DNA of 34,328 nt from Candidatus Poseidoniaceae archaeon (GTDB lineage Archaea > Thermoplasmatota > Poseidoniia > Poseidoniales > Poseidoniaceae): positions 1 through 34,328 of the forward strand of contig CALKGM010000011.1 in assembly GCA_938084675.1 (NCBI GenBank). Direction: 5' to 3'. Below the pieces are notes generated by a model. That model was not told where the DNA came from. It was given only the letters and a program-made list of their open reading frames with translations, and ran no database searches. The position numbers and the translations under genes were made by a program. Position 1 is the first letter of the stretch. Each line of letters begins with the position of its first letter. Below, piece by piece: positions 1 through 7,084 of the stretch.

Positions 1-747
1 CTTGCGCCACCGTTGGTTTCTCGTTTTGACATCATATGGCTCATTACTGACACGCCAGATGGAGATAACGACCAGAAGATTGCCCAGCACATCATTGCAA
101 ACCGGATGAAAGGTAGTAGCGAATTATTGGTCAACGAAGGCTCGCTACCCGACCCGTCTCGGCCCACTGCATTAACCCAAAAGGTCAGCAAGAAAAAGAA
201 TCAGGATTATGATATCTTACCTCGTGAAATCCTCCGGAAATACATTGCCTACTCCAAGCGGAACATTCACCCTAAACTTACGGAGGATGCACAGGAAGCT
301 ATTGTCGCCTATTACGTTGAAACTCGCAAAACTGGCGGAGAATCTACCGACAGCGTAGCCATCACTGCTCGTTCCCTTGAAGCCCTTTCACGCCTTTCAG
401 AAGCGAGCGCCCGTATTCGTCTTTCACAAGATGCAAATCTTGAGGATGCAGAGCGTGCAATCCTCCTCACGAAGACTTGGCGCCACGATTTGATGGGCGA
501 ACATTTCGACGAGACGACCATGCAATCTGGAAAGAAAGGGACGGTCCGAAATCAAGAGAAAATCATTCTTGACTTGGTGTCAACCTTACAGAACGAATCC
601 GGGGGCTCTGCTAATTTACTGGAGGTATTAACAGAGGCTGAACGCAACGATATCAACCGTGGTAAAGCCGAAGACATCATTGACAAACTATGCCGGGAAG
701 GTCGAATGATGCGCCCTTCAGGATACGAGACCCTGCAAGTGGTTTGA
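1..747 (+). CDS. mcm: Replicative DNA helicase MCM, C-terminal part (5' end outside window)
   Basis: The reading frame is open from base 1, so this is the last 248 codons of a longer gene. It begins in the arginine-finger region of the AAA+ ATPase, LAPPLVSRFDIIW, matching the MCM signature 'LLSRFDLI'. A helical lid follows, with the sensor-2 stretch ITARSLEALSRLSEASARI at about residues 120-138. The last ~60 residues look like the C-terminal winged helix found in archaeal MCM proteins. The family forms a hexamer that unwinds DNA at the replication fork. The ATPase Walker motifs and the N-terminal zinc domain lie upstream of the window. A TTG at 13 opens the apparent ORF but is internal to the gene, not a start. 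The stop is TGA at 745, 47 bases before gatE. Confidence 0.94.
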   Translation, partial: LAPPLVSRFDIIWLITDTPDGDNDQKIAQHIIANRMKGSSELLVNEGSLPDPSRPTALTQKVSKKKNQDYDILPREILRKYIAYSKRNIHPKLTEDAQEAIVAYYVETRKTGGESTDSVAITARSLEALSRLSEASARIRLSQDANLEDAERAILLTKTWRHDLMGEHFDETTMQSGKKGTVRNQEKIILDLVSTLQNESGGSANLLEVLTEAERNDINRGKAEDIIDKLCREGRMMRPSGYETLQVV

Positions 748-794
748 CGCCAATTGAGGGTGGTGCTCATGAAGGGTGAGCCCGTCGCAGGTTC

Positions 795-2813
795 ATGGCC
801 GGTGAACCCGAAGGTGATGTAGACCGCTCCGACCTGTTGGACCCTGTCCAAATTGGCTTTATGTGCGGTCTCGAAGTGCATCAGCAATTAGCGACCGGAA
901 AACTTCACTCCCGTCAAACAGGTGAACTCTACGATGTTACGATTGAAACTGTCCCGGACCATTGGCCCCGCTATACTCGGAAATTACGCGCATCTCGCGG
1001 AGAAGGTGGAGCCATTGACATTGCCGCACGCTTTGAAGCAAAGCGAAACCGCTCGTTCATTTATGCCCAATCACCCAATGCAGGGTTGATTGAACTTGAT
1101 GAGCAACCACCTGTAGACCTTGACGACGATGCAGTTGATATTTCACTTACCGTCGCTGCGTTACTCAATGCCAACCCCGTTTCACTGATTCAAACCATGC
1201 GAAAAACCGTCGTTGACGGCTCTAACACCAGTGGTTTTCAGCGTACTTCACTGATTGCTACAGGCGGTGTTTTACAAACTGTAGAAGGTCCAGTAGGCGT
1301 TGATGTCCTTTGTTTAGAAGAAGACAGTGCTCGGAAATTGGATACAATTGATGTCCCTGGGGGCCAACAAGTTCTCTACAATCTCGACCGATTGGGATTG
1401 CCCCTGATCGAGATTGCAACATCCCCTGACGTTCAAACCCCAGAACATGCCAAATCCACGGCCATTGCCCTCGGACGAGTTCTCCGCCAAACCCGGAGAG
1501 TTCGTCGCGGACTTGGAAGTATTCGCCAAGACCTGAATGTCTCTATTGGCGCAGGAGACCGAGTTGAAATCAAAGGCTGTCAGGATTTGGATTGGATTCC
1601 CAGAATCATCCGATTAGAAATGGCCCGCCAACTCCACTTTTATCGTCTTGCAAATGACTTGAGAGCCAATTTGGACTTGCCTGCACTTCCATCGCATCGG
1701 GATGAGGACGTTCCAGATGTTGAGCGGCAAGTTGCCGAACGTGTTGAAGAAGCACTTCCATGGGTTTCACACGACGTTACCGATTCTTTCTCTGCGTGCG
1801 ATTCAAAGATGATTCAAGAGGGACTGAGCAGCGGCTCACGCATGATTGCCCTACCCCTTCCCGGGCTCAAAGGAAAATTGGGTGTCAAGGCAGCAGATCA
1901 CAATGGCGCTCAACTTCCACGATTGGGTCGGGAACTCGCGGGAGCAGCAAAACTCGCAGGAGTCAAGGGGATTTTTCATGCCGACGAACTTCCAGCCTAC
2001 GGCATCACAGAAGAAGAAATCAACAATGTTCGTACAGCGTTGGATTTGAACGAAATGGATGGATATGTGCTGTGCTGTGCTCCTCTCTGGCAGGCTGAAC
2101 TAGCACTTGAAGCCGCATTAAACCGAGCCCGCCTTGCTTGGCATCGGATTCCGCAAGAAGTTCGAAACGTTGTGGTAAAGAAAGGCTCTCCTGAAGACGG
2201 AACCACTGCCCCAATGCGCCCTCTCCCGGGGCGGTCCCGAATGTACCCCGAAACCGACGTCCCCCCTCAAATCGTTACGGCATCTCATTGGGGCGATATT
2301 CTGGATAACCTTCCCATGTCAGATGACGAACGAGCGGAACGACTCTCCGGGTTTGACATCTCAAACGACCAAGCCTCTCAATTGCTTGCTAGAGAACTGG
2401 ATGATGTGTTTTGGAATCACGCGGAAGGGATACCCGCAAAGGGATGGGCTTCACTGCTTTTGGTTTATGACGAGGAACACCCCTCTCTTCTCGTTAACGT
2501 CCTCAAATTGAGAGAAGATGGCCACCTCTCCCGTGAGCATGTTGACGGCGTTATTGAAACTCATGGAGGTCAAAATCCATCAATGGAAGCACTAAATTCG
2601 TATTGTGAGGCCAACGGACTTGCTCCAGCAGATGTTAGTGGACTTGCAGATGTGATTGACAAGATCATCGCCGACCGTCTTGACTTTGTCAAAGAACGTG
2701 GCATGGGCGCCATGGGCCCTCTAATGGGCGTCGTTATGCAAGCTGCTGGCGGTGCAGATGGAAAAGAAGTCAGTGCTCTACTACGCGCCGCCATTCAGTC
2801 GGTCATGGAGTGA
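795..2813 (+). CDS. gatE: Glutamyl-tRNA(Gln) amidotransferase subunit E
   Basis: GatE is the archaea-specific partner of GatD. Together they convert Glu-tRNA(Gln) to Gln-tRNA(Gln), activating the misacylated glutamate and using ammonia released by GatD. The protein has 672 residues, slightly longer than usual for the family. It starts with the GatB/GatE cradle motif CGLEVHQQL near residue 24 and contains the conserved stretch MRKTVVDGSNTSGFQRTSL near residue 135. A GAD (AspRS-like insertion) domain spans about 345-450, which separates GatE from GatB. A YqeY-like helical tail fills the last ~130 residues. GatD is not in this window. The ATG at 795 has only a weak upstream binding site, so the first ~20 residues are uncertain. 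The stop lies four bases before the next gene. Confidence 0.95.
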   Translation: MAGEPEGDVDRSDLLDPVQIGFMCGLEVHQQLATGKLHSRQTGELYDVTIETVPDHWPRYTRKLRASRGEGGAIDIAARFEAKRNRSFIYAQSPNAGLIELDEQPPVDLDDDAVDISLTVAALLNANPVSLIQTMRKTVVDGSNTSGFQRTSLIATGGVLQTVEGPVGVDVLCLEEDSARKLDTIDVPGGQQVLYNLDRLGLPLIEIATSPDVQTPEHAKSTAIALGRVLRQTRRVRRGLGSIRQDLNVSIGAGDRVEIKGCQDLDWIPRIIRLEMARQLHFYRLANDLRANLDLPALPSHRDEDVPDVERQVAERVEEALPWVSHDVTDSFSACDSKMIQEGLSSGSRMIALPLPGLKGKLGVKAADHNGAQLPRLGRELAGAAKLAGVKGIFHADELPAYGITEEEINNVRTALDLNEMDGYVLCCAPLWQAELALEAALNRARLAWHRIPQEVRNVVVKKGSPEDGTTAPMRPLPGRSRMYPETDVPPQIVTASHWGDILDNLPMSDDERAERLSGFDISNDQASQLLARELDDVFWNHAEGIPAKGWASLLLVYDEEHPSLLVNVLKLREDGHLSREHVDGVIETHGGQNPSMEALNSYCEANGLAPADVSGLADVIDKIIADRLDFVKERGMGAMGPLMGVVMQAAGGADGKEVSALLRAAIQSVME

Positions 2814-2817
2814 TCGT

Positions 2818-4491
2818 ATGGTCCGGCGAACGGTCCTTGCGTGTCTTCTTCTCGCAACGCTCAGCGTTCTTGTTCCCGCCCAAGCAATGACGCCGGAATC
2901 ATGGAAGTTAGAATGGGAGATTGACCTCGCAGATGGCTACATCACCACCCACCCGGTTATTGACAATGACACCGTTTACGTTCGGACTTCTGGGTTTTGG
3001 ACCGGAGAAGAGCGGCCACAAGTGTTTGCATTCTCAACCGAAGGTGAAGAGCGATGGAACCGAACAAGTGCAACAACCGTTCAACATGATATGAGCCCCC
3101 TTTTCCTGATTCCTAGCGGAGTAGGTCCCTGCGGTTCTTGGCCTGACCTCATGGCAGTAGGGTGGGCAGATGGCACAGTGGAAGTTTTACGAGCAAATGA
3201 TGGAACATCGCTTTGGAACCGAACTTCAGCAACACAGGGCTGGGGCATTACCGGAGCAATCGCTCAAGATGGCGACCATTTGGTCGTCCCGACGCGGACC
3301 GGCATGATGCGCGTCTGCATTTCAAACGGTGAATTGGATTTCGAGGTTGAACTGGGGCTGGGCTGGCGTAATGGAATTTTGACCACTGACGATGCATTTT
3401 GGCAGGGAGATGAATCTGGAAACATCTGGAAAGTATCACGCGATGGAACATCGACGTTGGTTGCAGATTTGGGCGGTTCAATCCGCCATGCACCAATCCA
3501 AACATCATCGGGAATTTTTGTTCATGTCCAGAGAGGGGCAACGAGCACCATCCATTTGCTGAATGCTACGAACAACAGTGTAGTGACAATTCACCAAGGA
3601 GGCGCCTCACCAGCCATGCCGGTTTCCAATGAACGGTATGTGGTGGCGGGGGACAGTTCTTCCCTCTCAATTTTTGACTGTGAACGCAACTGCACCCTTG
3701 TTTCAGAGCATCCGACTACGACCAACGGGGAACTGGTTTGGGCGAGCGCCCAAGCGGTATGGTATCCTGTGAATCAACCCAATGGCAAATGGGCCGTTAC
3801 AACCCTCACCGAGAACGGTACCATCGCCTCCACAGTCAATTTTTCAACGCCGCATGACGGTTACGGAACAGCAGCCCCGTCTTTTGGGGAAAACAGAATG
3901 GTGATGGGAAATGATGCCGGTGTCCTCATGATGTATGTTCAACAACGTTCCGTTACAACTGACCCACAACCATACGATTGGGTCCCGTTTGGAGGGGCCA
4001 TAGTATTGATTTCTCTTCTTTCAATTGGCGCCTATGCCTCATCCATCAATCGTCATCAATGGGGGTGGAGACTTGTCATGCTCGTTCTTCTTGTTTCGAC
4101 CCTCGCGATTACTCCTGACCTCTCTTCAAGATGGTCGCAATCCTTGATAGAAAACAGCCAAACCGATACCTCAGAGATTTGGAACGAAACGTGGCCAGAA
4201 TCTTGGCGTGAAACTCAAGTCGTGATTATCGAAATTGATGGTGAACAGCAGGTAATCGGGGGCTTGGATGGCTATGAAACAGCTCTTGACCTTACACTTG
4301 CAGCGGCCGATGAAGCATCATGGGAGGTGAATGTTGAATCTACAGAACTTGGCTCCTATGTCGTTTCAATTAACGGAGAAGAGGGTTCCGGGTGGGAGTA
4401 TTTCCTAAATGGAGAACGCGCTGGACAATCTTCCGACCGCCAGTCTGTATCGGACTCCATCGTCTTGCATTGGCGCCTAGTTCGTCGGTAG
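2818..4491 (+). CDS. Secreted membrane-anchored beta-propeller protein with C-terminal DUF4430-like domain
   Basis: This 557-residue protein starts at ATG 2818, seven bases after a GGAG formed by the end of gatE. An upstream in-frame start would bury the signal peptide (MVRRTVLACLLLATLSVLVP, cleavage near AQA). Residues ~25-385 contain repeated PQQ-propeller-like strands such as DGTVEVLRANDGTSLWNRTS, with several N-glycosylation sequons. Two membrane helices follow at about 388-410 and 415-435, putting the last ~100 residues back outside. That tail has the DUF4430 signature GSGWEYFLNGERAG (W526) and ends in IVLHWRL. DUF4430 is related to the C-terminal domain of transcobalamin/intrinsic factor and in bacteria is often encoded beside ECF S components. 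The next gene is such a component, so I infer a ligand-capture role in vitamin (possibly cobalamin) uptake. Ligand identity is not shown by the sequence. Confidence 0.8.
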   Translation: MVRRTVLACLLLATLSVLVPAQAMTPESWKLEWEIDLADGYITTHPVIDNDTVYVRTSGFWTGEERPQVFAFSTEGEERWNRTSATTVQHDMSPLFLIPSGVGPCGSWPDLMAVGWADGTVEVLRANDGTSLWNRTSATQGWGITGAIAQDGDHLVVPTRTGMMRVCISNGELDFEVELGLGWRNGILTTDDAFWQGDESGNIWKVSRDGTSTLVADLGGSIRHAPIQTSSGIFVHVQRGATSTIHLLNATNNSVVTIHQGGASPAMPVSNERYVVAGDSSSLSIFDCERNCTLVSEHPTTTNGELVWASAQAVWYPVNQPNGKWAVTTLTENGTIASTVNFSTPHDGYGTAAPSFGENRMVMGNDAGVLMMYVQQRSVTTDPQPYDWVPFGGAIVLISLLSIGAYASSINRHQWGWRLVMLVLLVSTLAITPDLSSRWSQSLIENSQTDTSEIWNETWPESWRETQVVIIEIDGEQQVIGGLDGYETALDLTLAAADEASWEVNVESTELGSYVVSINGEEGSGWEYFLNGERAGQSSDRQSVSDSIVLHWRLVRR

Positions 4492-4522
4492 GCTCAAGGA
4501 GGAACGCCCTTTCGGGTAGAAT

Positions 4523-5182
4523 ATGTTCCAAGCCTTTGGTGTCCACGGACCCGAACTGACTCCGTTTGCGGACATGGTCATTGACGTGCTACTCGTAGGC
4601 CTTGCCTTCGCTCTTCTTGTAACTGCACCACGAACGTCCCGACATGATGTCTACCTTCTGGCAACCTTCGTTGCTGCTGTGACTGCTCTACGGGTTCTTC
4701 TTCAGCCTGTTCCTAACGTACAGCCTGTGACAGTGGCTGCTCTCCTTGTAGGCGCACAATTAGGTGCTCGTCGTGGAGTTGCCTTCGCCGTCCTGGTCAC
4801 GTTGTTATCGAATCTTCTGATTGGAGATGGTTGGTGGACGGTATTCCAAGCCTTTGGATGGAGCGCAGTGGCGATTCTCGGCTCGCAGTTGAAGTTTGGA
4901 ACTGCGGATAAATTCCGCTCAGGCCAGTTTTATGTTGCAGCAATCTGCTCGGCGTTCATGTTCGATTTCATCGCTTCACTTTCCATCATCACATCCACAA
5001 CGACCCTTTCTGATTTTGCAGTTTACCTTGCACATGGGATTCCATTTGATATCCTACACGCCTTGGGAAATCTCACCTTTGCAGTCTGGTTCGGACATGT
5101 TGTCTTCCGCGCCTTGGAATCCATTGACTCGTTAGAAGAATTGGAACAATCGGTGGTCGAAGACTATGTCGTCGAGGGATGA
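4523..5182 (+). CDS. ECF transporter substrate-specific (S) component, candidate cobalamin type
   Basis: This is a 219-residue integral membrane protein with about six hydrophobic helices and a short acidic C-terminus. The central motif VPNVQPVTVAALLVGAQLG, then LLSNLLIGDGWWTVFQAFGW, is typical of the ECF S-component group with 'IPNVxPVTA...G.GPWTxWQM'. Such S components bind a vitamin and work with a shared EcfT membrane protein and EcfA ATPases, none of which is encoded here. In bacteria this group is frequently linked to DUF4430 proteins and predicted to import cobalamin, and here it follows a DUF4430-like gene by 31 bases. A strong AAGGAGGA (4496-4503) lies unusually far (19 bases) upstream of the ATG. 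A small CCC-TTTC-GGG hairpin (4507-4516) could shorten that distance. Family assignment is fairly sure; substrate is inference. Confidence 0.8.
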   Translation: MFQAFGVHGPELTPFADMVIDVLLVGLAFALLVTAPRTSRHDVYLLATFVAAVTALRVLLQPVPNVQPVTVAALLVGAQLGARRGVAFAVLVTLLSNLLIGDGWWTVFQAFGWSAVAILGSQLKFGTADKFRSGQFYVAAICSAFMFDFIASLSIITSTTTLSDFAVYLAHGIPFDILHALGNLTFAVWFGHVVFRALESIDSLEELEQSVVEDYVVEG

Positions 5183-5534
5183 TGCACCATCCATGGCGTT
5201 GATCGTTCGGGGCGACCTCTCGCTTTCCGCTGGTAAAACAGCAGTCCAATGCGCCCATGCAGCAGTCCAATGTGCCTTTCTAGCACGTCGTCAGCACGCC
5301 CGACTCATGGAACGTTGGCGAAGGGCTGGGGCGCGGAAGATCTGCCTGGTCGCTGACGACCTGCCTTCCTTACACCGACTCGCGAATGAAGCACAGGAAG
5401 CAAATTTATCCTACTACCTGGTACAAGATGCTGGGCATACCGAAGTTCCGGCGGGAACGATAACAGTCCTTGGGATTGGGCCAGCACCGCGCAGGTCATT
5501 GGACTTGATTACGGGCGGGCTCTCTACACTTTGA
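5166..5534 (+). CDS. Peptidyl-tRNA hydrolase Pth2-family protein, divergent copy
   Basis: This 122-residue protein belongs to the Pth2/Bit1 family, which cleaves peptidyl-tRNA to recycle tRNA in archaea and eukaryotes. Visible family landmarks are MALIVRGDL, KTAVQCAHAAVQCAF, DAGHTEVPAGTITVLGIGPAP and the closing DLITGGLSTL. The usual lysine-rich loop KMGKGKIAAQ reads SLSAGKTAVQ here, so only the last lysine is kept, while the D and T of DAGHT are present. It is followed 10 bases later by a second, canonical Pth2 gene. It overlaps the ECF gene by 17 bases if ATG 5166 is used. ATG 5193, preceded by GAGGGATGA, is an equally plausible start and fits the family N-terminus better. It may have a changed substrate or act as a partner of the second copy. 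Confidence 0.85.
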   Translation: MSSRDDAPSMALIVRGDLSLSAGKTAVQCAHAAVQCAFLARRQHARLMERWRRAGARKICLVADDLPSLHRLANEAQEANLSYYLVQDAGHTEVPAGTITVLGIGPAPRRSLDLITGGLSTL

Positions 5535-5544
5535 TGGTGAAACT

Positions 5545-5961
5545 ATGGGACTACGTTCGTTCATTCACCGAATGACTGCTCCAAAAGCGAACGGTCGGGC
5601 TGTAAGCGGGAACATGAAACTCGTCTGTGTTGTAAATCAATCCCTGAAAATGGGCAAAGGAAAGATAGCAGCCCAAGTGGGACACGCCGCAGTAGAATCG
5701 TTTCTCCGCGTAGGAGCAACACATCCAGGACATCTCGATGCTTGGCTGGCAAGCGGACAAAAGAAAATTTGTTTGAAAGGTAAGGATGAGGCAGTTTTTT
5801 CCGAACTCATTGATGCTGCAAACCGAGAGCACATTCCCCATCATATCGTGCGAGACGCCGGTCATACTCAGATCCCTAGCGGCTCTCAAACGGTTCTTGC
5901 ACTCGGGCCATTTGACGAGGAACACCTCGACAAAATTACCGGCCATCTCAAGCTCTTGTGA
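5545..5961 (+). CDS. pth2: Peptidyl-tRNA hydrolase, archaeal type (Pth2)
   Basis: This 138-residue protein carries the full Pth2 pattern: VVNQSLKMGKGKIAAQVGHA with the lysine-rich loop, GQKKICLKGKDE in the middle, the catalytic-region motif DAGHTQIPSGSQTVLALGPF, and the C-terminal DKITGHLKLL. It should hydrolyse peptidyl-tRNAs released from stalled ribosomes. Compared with the family core there is a basic N-terminal extension of ~23 residues (MGLRSFIHRM...). If that is not translated, ATG 5614 gives a standard-length enzyme. ATG 5545 has GGTGA four bases upstream, which favours the longer form. It lies directly after the divergent Pth2 copy and is probably co-transcribed with it. This copy is the better candidate for the housekeeping enzyme. 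Confidence 0.93.
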   Translation: MGLRSFIHRMTAPKANGRAVSGNMKLVCVVNQSLKMGKGKIAAQVGHAAVESFLRVGATHPGHLDAWLASGQKKICLKGKDEAVFSELIDAANREHIPHHIVRDAGHTQIPSGSQTVLALGPFDEEHLDKITGHLKLL

Positions 5962-6002
5962 TACTCCAAGGCATTGATGAAGGAGAGCGTGGAGGATGAA
6001 TC

Positions 6003-7046
6003 ATGCGCGAGTACGCTTCAGACCGCATTGATTTCCGTTCAGACACGGTCACTCAACCAACCCAAGCCATGCGAGAAGCAATGATGGCAGCCCCTGTAGG
6101 TGACGATGTTCTGGGCGACGACCCAACTGTCATCGCCCTTCAGGACCGAGTAGCGAAGATGTTTGGGAAGGAAGCCGCACTTTTTGTACCTTCAGGGACG
6201 ATGTCAAACGCCATTGCATTGAGGACACACACCGTTCCAGGTGACGAGATTGTTTGCGATAAAACCGCACATATCTACCGGTATGAAGGCGGCGGATACG
6301 CAGCACTCTGCGGAGCCTCTATCGCTCTGGTTGACGGAGAAAAGAGTTTGATGACTCCAGAGCAAGTTCAGAAGGCCATACGAAAAGCAGAAGGTTCAGG
6401 CAGCCACTATCCTAACGGCAGTTTGGTTTGCATTGAGAACACGACAAACCTTGGCGGGGGCTCCTGTTACGACCAAGAGGTCTTTGACAAAATTGCTGCG
6501 GTTGCTAAGGACAACGATTGTAAAACACATATCGACGGCGCACGCATCTTCAACGCAGCAATTGCAACAGGCGTTGATGTAGCGACCATGTGCAAGCATT
6601 ACGACTCGGTATCAATTTGCCTTTCCAAAGGTCTTGGGGCCCCGGTGGGGTCGGTCTTGGTAGGTACATCAGCCTTCATTGGACGAGCACATCGCTGGCG
6701 CAAACTGTTTGGTGGAGGGTGGCGGCAAGCGGGGATCCTCGCGGCTGCCGGCATGTACGCTCTTGACCATCATGTACACCGGCTGGAAGAAGACCATCAG
6801 CGGGCGAAAACCATTGCGCAAGCACTCGATTCAATGGATGCCTTTTCAGTTGATTTGACAACGGTACAGACCAACATGGTCTATGCTCAGTGCGCCCGTC
6901 CAGCCGATGAAGTCGCCCTTGAATTACAACACAATGGCGTCGATGTCTTCGATGTATCTCCAACACACATACGCATTGTTGTTCATTTGCACATCACGGA
7001 TGAAGACGTTGAGCGTTTTATTGACCTTTGCAACCGTATTTTCTGA
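6003..7046 (+). CDS. ltaE: Low-specificity L-threonine aldolase
   Basis: This 347-residue PLP enzyme of fold type I, beta-eliminating lyase family, is expected to cleave L-threonine or L-allo-threonine to glycine and acetaldehyde. Family signatures are DFRSDTVTQPTQAMREAM at the start, VGDDVLGDDPTV, LFVPSGTMSNAIALRTH, the PLP-aspartate region HIDGARIFNAA, and the Schiff-base lysine K209 in SICLSKGLGAPVGS. Length is normal for the family. ATG 6003 is preceded by GGAGGATGA, a strong ribosome binding site. It follows pth2 by 41 bases and may be the last gene of the gatE-to-ltaE transcript. The protein supplies glycine, so it would connect to one-carbon metabolism. No unusual residue is seen. Confidence 0.93.
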   Translation: MREYASDRIDFRSDTVTQPTQAMREAMMAAPVGDDVLGDDPTVIALQDRVAKMFGKEAALFVPSGTMSNAIALRTHTVPGDEIVCDKTAHIYRYEGGGYAALCGASIALVDGEKSLMTPEQVQKAIRKAEGSGSHYPNGSLVCIENTTNLGGGSCYDQEVFDKIAAVAKDNDCKTHIDGARIFNAAIATGVDVATMCKHYDSVSICLSKGLGAPVGSVLVGTSAFIGRAHRWRKLFGGGWRQAGILAAAGMYALDHHVHRLEEDHQRAKTIAQALDSMDAFSVDLTTVQTNMVYAQCARPADEVALELQHNGVDVFDVSPTHIRIVVHLHITDEDVERFIDLCNRIF

Positions 7047-7084
7047 GTTGCTGACTTCATAACAGGTCGCCGTTTTTATGGGGT

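Noticed and set aside
13-15. TTG as a start codon of the first gene
   Set aside because: The frame is open to base 1 and the encoded residues before it continue the MCM arginine-finger motif.
5551-5946. 131-codon minus-strand frame over pth2
   Set aside because: Antisense to a gene with complete family motifs; no independent evidence.
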